A stretch of 24,551 nt of DNA from Actinomycetes bacterium (GTDB taxonomy: Bacteria; Actinomycetota; Actinomycetes; Actinomycetales; Microbacteriaceae): the NCBI GenBank assembly GCA_023432005.1, contig JAEYVF010000125.1:1-24551 (forward strand). The letters run 5' to 3'. Below, one piece after another: positions 21,241-24,551 of the stretch. Both the position numbers and the translations under genes were made by a program. The notes beneath the pieces were generated by a model. It did not search any database and was not told the DNA's origin. It saw only the letters and a list, made by a program, of their open reading frames with translations. Every line of letters begins with the position of its first letter. The stretch's first letter is position 1.

Positions 21241-22644
21241 GTGACGACGGAGCGCACCCGGACGGCCGTCGGCCTGAGCGGTCGCGACCTGACGCTCGAC
21301 CTCGCGCGCGTGTTCTGCGTGCTCGTGGTCGTGGTCGTCCACCTGCTCTTCGTGGGCGTCCGGCCGGATGGCGACGGCGGCATCGCGGTGAGCCGACCGC
21401 TCGAGGAGCTTCCGTGGTTCGCCGGCGCCACCTGGGTCGGGCAGGTCATGCCGCTGTTCTTCGTCGTCGGGGGTTTCGCGACGGCCACCTCGCTGCGCAA
21501 TGCACGACGGCGCGCCGCCGAGGCGGGGGCGGGCCCGGCATCCGTCGACCGGATGTACGTGCACACGCGCATGCAGCGGCTCGCGCGACCGTCGGCGCCG
21601 TTCCTCGTGTTCCTCGCCGTCGCCCTCGGGGCGGCGACCCTCATCGGCGTCGACGCAGGATTGCTCCACGCCGTCGCCGTCGGGGTCGGGAGCCCGCTGT
21701 GGTTCCTCGGGGCCTACCTCATCTGCCAGCTGGCGGCGCCCGTGCTGCTGCGTCGGCACGAGCGGGCGCCGCGAGCGACCCTCGCCGCGCTCGTCGCGGC
21801 GGTCGTCGTCGTCGACGTCGCGCGCTACGGCATCCCGGGCGCGCCCGTCGATCAGGCCGGGGCGAGCGTGCTCGGCTACCTCAACCTGCTCTTCGTGTGG
21901 CCGCTCATCCAGCAGATCGGCTTCTGGTACGCCGACGGCTGGTTCGCCCGGCGCATGTGGTGGCAGCTCGTGCTCATCGCGGCCGTCGCGTGGGCTGCCC
22001 TCGTGCCGCTCACGGTGTGGGCTCCCTACTCGGACGACATGCTCGCGAACCTCAACCCGCCGACCGTGCCGCTCGTGGCGCTCGGCGTCGGCCAGGCCGC
22101 GCTCCTGCAGCTGCTCAAGCGCCCGCTCACGGCCCTCATGCGCACGCGCGCGATGCAGGCGATCGTGTTCCTCGTCGGGACGCGGCTCATGACCGTGTAC
22201 CTGTGGCACCTCACGCTCATCCTCGCGATCGCGGGACTCGGTCTCCTGCTGCCGGTCATCGCGCCCGCCGCGGGTACGGCCGCGTGGTGGTGGACGCGAC
22301 CGCTCGTGCTCCTCGTCGTGCTCGGGCTCGTCGCCCTGCTCTCGCTCCCGCTCGGGCGCTTCGAGCGCCCCGTCCCGGTCGCACACCCCGCGGGGTATAC
22401 CGTGCTCGCCCTCGCGGGGGTGGTCACGATCGTGCCGACCGTCGCCATCGCGATCGCGGGACTCGACCTCCGGCTCGCCCTCGCGGCGGCCGCGGGCTTC
22501 GTCGTCGCCGTGCTGCTGCTCGGCGCGGCTCAGAAGCCGAGATCGAAGTCGGCGCCCCCGAGATCGGCCGAGCCGAAGTCGGCGCCACCCGCATCCGCTG
22601 CCGAGGCGTCGTCGGCACCCGCGCCGGACGCGGCTGCGTCGTAG
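21241..22644 (+). CDS. Acyltransferase family 3 (OafA/YrhL-like) membrane protein
   Basis: The 467-residue protein has about ten membrane helices and opens with the acyltransferase-3 signature RDLTLDLARVFCVLVVVVVHL (Arg23 and His34 as the key pair). Further family-like parts are VGQVMPLFFVVGGFATA, PLWFLGAYLICQL and VGTRLMTVYLWHLTLILA. The family moves acetyl or other acyl groups across the membrane onto surface sugars, peptidoglycan or small molecules; the acceptor is unknown. The last 40 residues are a charged, repetitive Ser/Ala/Pro/Lys tail (KSAPPRSAEPKSAPPASA) after the final helix. That tail is encoded by DNA that also encodes, on the other strand, the end of the next gene: a 115-bp overlap. 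The start GTG 21241 is set by TACAGT. Confidence 0.85.
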   Translation: MTTERTRTAVGLSGRDLTLDLARVFCVLVVVVVHLLFVGVRPDGDGGIAVSRPLEELPWFAGATWVGQVMPLFFVVGGFATATSLRNARRRAAEAGAGPASVDRMYVHTRMQRLARPSAPFLVFLAVALGAATLIGVDAGLLHAVAVGVGSPLWFLGAYLICQLAAPVLLRRHERAPRATLAALVAAVVVVDVARYGIPGAPVDQAGASVLGYLNLLFVWPLIQQIGFWYADGWFARRMWWQLVLIAAVAWAALVPLTVWAPYSDDMLANLNPPTVPLVALGVGQAALLQLLKRPLTALMRTRAMQAIVFLVGTRLMTVYLWHLTLILAIAGLGLLLPVIAPAAGTAAWWWTRPLVLLVVLGLVALLSLPLGRFERPVPVAHPAGYTVLALAGVVTIVPTVAIAIAGLDLRLALAAAAGFVVAVLLLGAAQKPRSKSAPPRSAEPKSAPPASAAEASSAPAPDAAAS

Positions 22645-23099
22645 CCGTCCCACGGGAGGAAGGCGCTCACGAGCGCCGAGCCGACCACGTACCCCGCGAC
22701 GGTGCCGAGCATCGAGCTCGCGAGGATCGACCCGAACCCCGGCCCTCCGGGGGTGACTCCCGCCGAGCTGCCGGAGAGAGCGCGCTCGAGCGAGCCGGGC
22801 TGACGCATCTCGGCGCGCGTCGCGGCACGGGCGAGCGTCGCGGGCTCGCTCGACAGCGGGCGCTCGCCCGTACCGGCGCCACGGCTCAGCTCCTCGTAGA
22901 CGAGGGCACGCTGGCCGTCCGTGAGGCGGGAGAAGGCCTCGGCGTGCACCTGCTCGATGGTCTCGGGCGGGGCCGTGCGGATCAGGTACCGGTAGCGCTC
23001 GATCGCGCGCTCATCCTCGGTGCGCGGTGCCGGTGCGAGCGACTGATCCGCGCGCGACTGCGGTTGGCCCGTGCCGAACAGCCGATCCAGGAATCCCAT
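22530..23099 (-). CDS. Uncharacterised protein with one Gly-rich membrane helix
   Basis: The 189-residue protein has an N-terminal MGFLDRLFGTGQ amphipathic start, a soluble helical part (about 28-105: ERAIERYRYLIRTAPPETIEQ, FSRLTDGQRALVYEELSR), a glycine/alanine-rich hydrophobic helix at about 121-147 (SILASSMLGTVAGYVVGSA) and an acidic tail ending in GGADFGSADLGGADFDLGF, a run resembling pentapeptide repeats of A-D-(L/F)-x-x type. I do not recognise a characterised family. The ATG at 23099 has GGAGG 7 nt upstream, and TACCGT further upstream is a possible -10. Its last 38 codons overlap the end of the convergent acyltransferase gene. The downstream order suggests independent transcription from the methyltransferase gene behind it. 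Confidence 0.75.
   Translation of the reverse strand: MGFLDRLFGTGQPQSRADQSLAPAPRTEDERAIERYRYLIRTAPPETIEQVHAEAFSRLTDGQRALVYEELSRGAGTGERPLSSEPATLARAATRAEMRQPGSLERALSGSSAGVTPGGPGFGSILASSMLGTVAGYVVGSALVSAFLPWDGYDAAASGAGADDASAADAGGADFGSADLGGADFDLGF
22544..22586. repeat. 13-bp direct repeat inside the antisense overlap
   Basis: CGAAGTCGGCGCC occurs at 22544-22556 and 22574-22586, 30 bp (ten codons) apart. CCGAGATCG occurs at 22537-22545 and 22558-22566. The repeats encode (K/R)SAPP units on the plus strand and GADF units on the minus strand, so the low-complexity tails of both proteins arise from the same DNA. Confidence 0.7.
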
Positions 23100-23118
23100 G
23101 AGAGTGCCTCCGTCGCAC

Positions 23119-23124
23119 ACGGTA
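23119..23124 (-). promoter_or_regulatory. -10-like hexamer TACCGT of the 22530-23099 gene
   Basis: Minus-strand TACCGT predicts a leader of about 13-15 nt that still contains GGAGG before ATG 23099. It lies in the 79-bp gap after the methyltransferase stop. Confidence 0.35.
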
Positions 23125-23178
23125 CGGATGCGGCCTGGGCGAGGGCTGGGACGCTGCTGGCAGCGCGCCCGGCGCCGC

Positions 23179-24551
23179 TCAGACCGCGGGCGGGAGCAGG
23201 ATGCCGTCGGCCACGAGCTCGCGGACCTCGGCCAGGATCGCCGGGCGCATCGCGGTCGCGTCGGCCTCGAGGAGCTGGGCGACGGCCGCGATGATGGCAC
23301 CGAGCGGCAGCTCGCCGTCGCAGGCCCCGACGATCGCGGCGAGCGCCGCGTCCACGCGGAGCTCGCGACGCAGGCCGCCGCCCTGCCGCAGCGCGATGAC
23401 GGAGGGGTCGGGCTCGCCAGGCCAGTGGCTGCGCTCCTCGGTGACGTCGCCCGCGACCGTGAGCGGCACGGCGAGGAGCGCGTCGTCGTCGAGGCCGGCG
23501 ACGGCGTCGTGGGCCGCGAGCGCCCGCGAGAGGTGCGCGCCGATCCCCGCGACGCCGTCGAGCGGCGCGTTCGCGCGCTCGACGCGGCGGAACACGGGGG
23601 CGTCCTCCGGCAGACGCAGCACGAGGTAGCCGAAGCCGACCTGCACGACGCCCCGGCGCGCGAAGTCGTCCAGCCACGCGGCGCACAGTCGCTCGAACTC
23701 GGACGTGCCGGCGCGCGTTCCGCCGTCGCGGATCCAGGTCTCGGCGTAGCGCGCCGGGTCGAGCAGGTCCCGCTCGATGACCCACACGTCGAGACCGGCG
23801 CCCGTGGCCCAGTCGGCGGCGCGCTCGAGGCCGTCGTCGTCCCACCGGTACTCCCAGTTGCCCAGCAGCTGTGCCGTGCCGCCGGGGCGGAGGTGCTGCG
23901 CGGCTCCGGCGACGACGGCCGCGACGAGCGCGTCACCCTCGAGACCGCCGTCCCGGTACTCGTACTCGGGCACGCCGGGTGCACGCGGGGTGATGACGAA
24001 GGGCGGGTTGGACACGATGCGGTCGAACCGCTCGCCCGCGACCGGCTCGTAGAGGCTGCCGAGGCGGAACTCGATGCCGTCCTGGCCGTTGAGCCGGGCG
24101 TTGAAGCGCGCGTAGTCGAGGGCACGCTGCGAGATGTCGGTCGCGACCACACGGCGCGCGAACCGGCGCGCGTGCATGGCCTGGATGCCGCATCCGGTGC
24201 CGAGGTCGAGCACGCTCTCGACGTCGTCGGGGAACTGCAGCGAAGCGAGCGTCGTGGAGGCGCCGCCGACGCCGAGCACGTGGTCGACGCGGAGCGCCGC
24301 GCCCGTGGCGAGCTCGCCGAGGTCGGAGGCGATCCACCACTCCCCCGCGCCGTGCAGGTCGACGAAGGCGTACGGGCGCAGGTCGATCAGGGGGCGCGCG
24401 AGGTCGCCGTCGAGCTGCACGAGGCCGAGCTCGACCGCCCCCGCGAGGCCGAGCGTCGGCAGGGCCGCGGCGAGGTCGGCGGCGCTCGTGCTCTCGCCGA
24501 GCACGAAGAGGCGGGCGAGCACGGCGGCGGGGTCGTCGGATGCCGCGAGCG
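23179..24551 (-). CDS. NPPF-type SAM-dependent methyltransferase (5' end outside the window)
   Basis: The frame is open to the right edge, so the N-terminus is missing; a GTG at 24522 exists, but the reading AASDDPAAVLARLF continues without a break and the gene very likely starts beyond the window. At least 447 residues are present. The core has motif I VLDLGTGCGIQAMHARRF, VVATDIS as motif II and IVSNPPFVITP as motif IV. The (N/D)PP(F/Y) motif is found in enzymes that methylate exocyclic or amide nitrogens, such as RsmC/RlmG-type rRNA guanine-N2, HemK glutamine and DNA adenine methyltransferases. Long N- and C-terminal extensions flank the core; the C-terminal part (about 180 residues, ending in ELVADGILLPPAV) looks like a winged-helix or substrate domain. 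The target is not predictable; rRNA is a reasonable guess. Confidence 0.85.
   Translation of the reverse strand, partial: LAASDDPAAVLARLFVLGESTSAADLAAALPTLGLAGAVELGLVQLDGDLARPLIDLRPYAFVDLHGAGEWWIASDLGELATGAALRVDHVLGVGGASTTLASLQFPDDVESVLDLGTGCGIQAMHARRFARRVVATDISQRALDYARFNARLNGQDGIEFRLGSLYEPVAGERFDRIVSNPPFVITPRAPGVPEYEYRDGGLEGDALVAAVVAGAAQHLRPGGTAQLLGNWEYRWDDDGLERAADWATGAGLDVWVIERDLLDPARYAETWIRDGGTRAGTSEFERLCAAWLDDFARRGVVQVGFGYLVLRLPEDAPVFRRVERANAPLDGVAGIGAHLSRALAAHDAVAGLDDDALLAVPLTVAGDVTEERSHWPGEPDPSVIALRQGGGLRRELRVDAALAAIVGACDGELPLGAIIAAVAQLLEADATAMRPAILAEVRELVADGILLPPAV

Noticed and set aside
21130..22653. 507-codon open frame on the minus strand opposite the 73-aa and acyltransferase genes
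   Set aside because: The translation is an Arg/Glu/Asp/His-rich repeat-like string typical of antisense to hydrophobic Leu/Val codons, whereas the plus strand shows a clear acyltransferase-3 protein.
1..24551. CRISPR array, transposon, integrase or prophage
   Set aside because: No regularly spaced repeats, transposase or integrase motifs, or terminal inverted repeats were seen. The only tRNA has no adjacent integrase or repeated 3' end within the window.

Overview
The window looks like a chromosomal segment of a very GC-rich actinobacterium, most likely in the Microbacteriaceae/Micrococcales. The basis is strong G/C third-position bias, frequent GTG starts, an initiator tRNA, and actinobacterial families such as the UPF0182 membrane protein, a YlbL-type PDZ/S16 protease and a Zincin_2 protein. 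Taxonomy is inferred from gene content only. I see no transposase, integrase, CRISPR array or clear compositional break, so this reads as core and near-core chromosome rather than an island.

Layout. 133-5687 is a cell-surface polymer block: a small unknown protein, a single-domain CDP-glycerol glycerophosphotransferase-like enzyme (-), a divergent tandem two-domain enzyme of the same superfamily (+), and a membrane-anchored family 2 glycosyltransferase (-). 5818-10932 holds an HtrA/DegP-like membrane serine protease (-), a divergent PLP aminotransferase followed by a lipoprotein related to D-glucuronyl C5-epimerases, a TetR-like regulator and an HdeD/DUF308 membrane protein. 10936-13274 has a nitrilase-superfamily amidohydrolase (-) diverging from a two-gene unit: a lipoprotein and a DNA/RNA non-specific endonuclease without a signal peptide. 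A strong hairpin terminator and tRNA-fMet (-) follow. 13455-19917 contains a SAM methyltransferase whose start overlaps the stop of a large UPF0182 membrane protein, the YlbL-like protease and the divergent Zincin_2 protein. The last three reproduce a neighbourhood I recall from M. tuberculosis (Rv3193c-Rv3195). 19930-24551 carries an M23 peptidase (-), a 335-bp structured intergenic region, a 73-aa unknown protein, an acyltransferase-3 membrane protein that overlaps a convergent unknown gene by 115 bp, and a methyltransferase that runs off the right edge.

How the genes fit together. Many products act at the envelope: polymer transferases, glycosyltransferase, epimerase-like lipoprotein, HtrA, YlbL-like protease, M23 hydrolase and acyltransferase. 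That suggests an envelope assembly and quality-control theme, but no single pathway can be proved from the sequence.

Regulatory grammar is the most consistent non-coding signal. About 17 transcription units have a TAGNNT-like -10 hexamer, most often TAGGCT or TAGCGT. In seven of them the hexamer lies 6-7 nt before the start codon, which predicts leaderless mRNAs. Convergent neighbours are packed with gaps of 3-12 bp, or overlap. I found no clear-cut new defence or mobile system. The best candidates for something undescribed are the lipoprotein/cytoplasmic nuclease pair, the C5-epimerase-like lipoprotein, and the 73-aa gene with its foldable leader.
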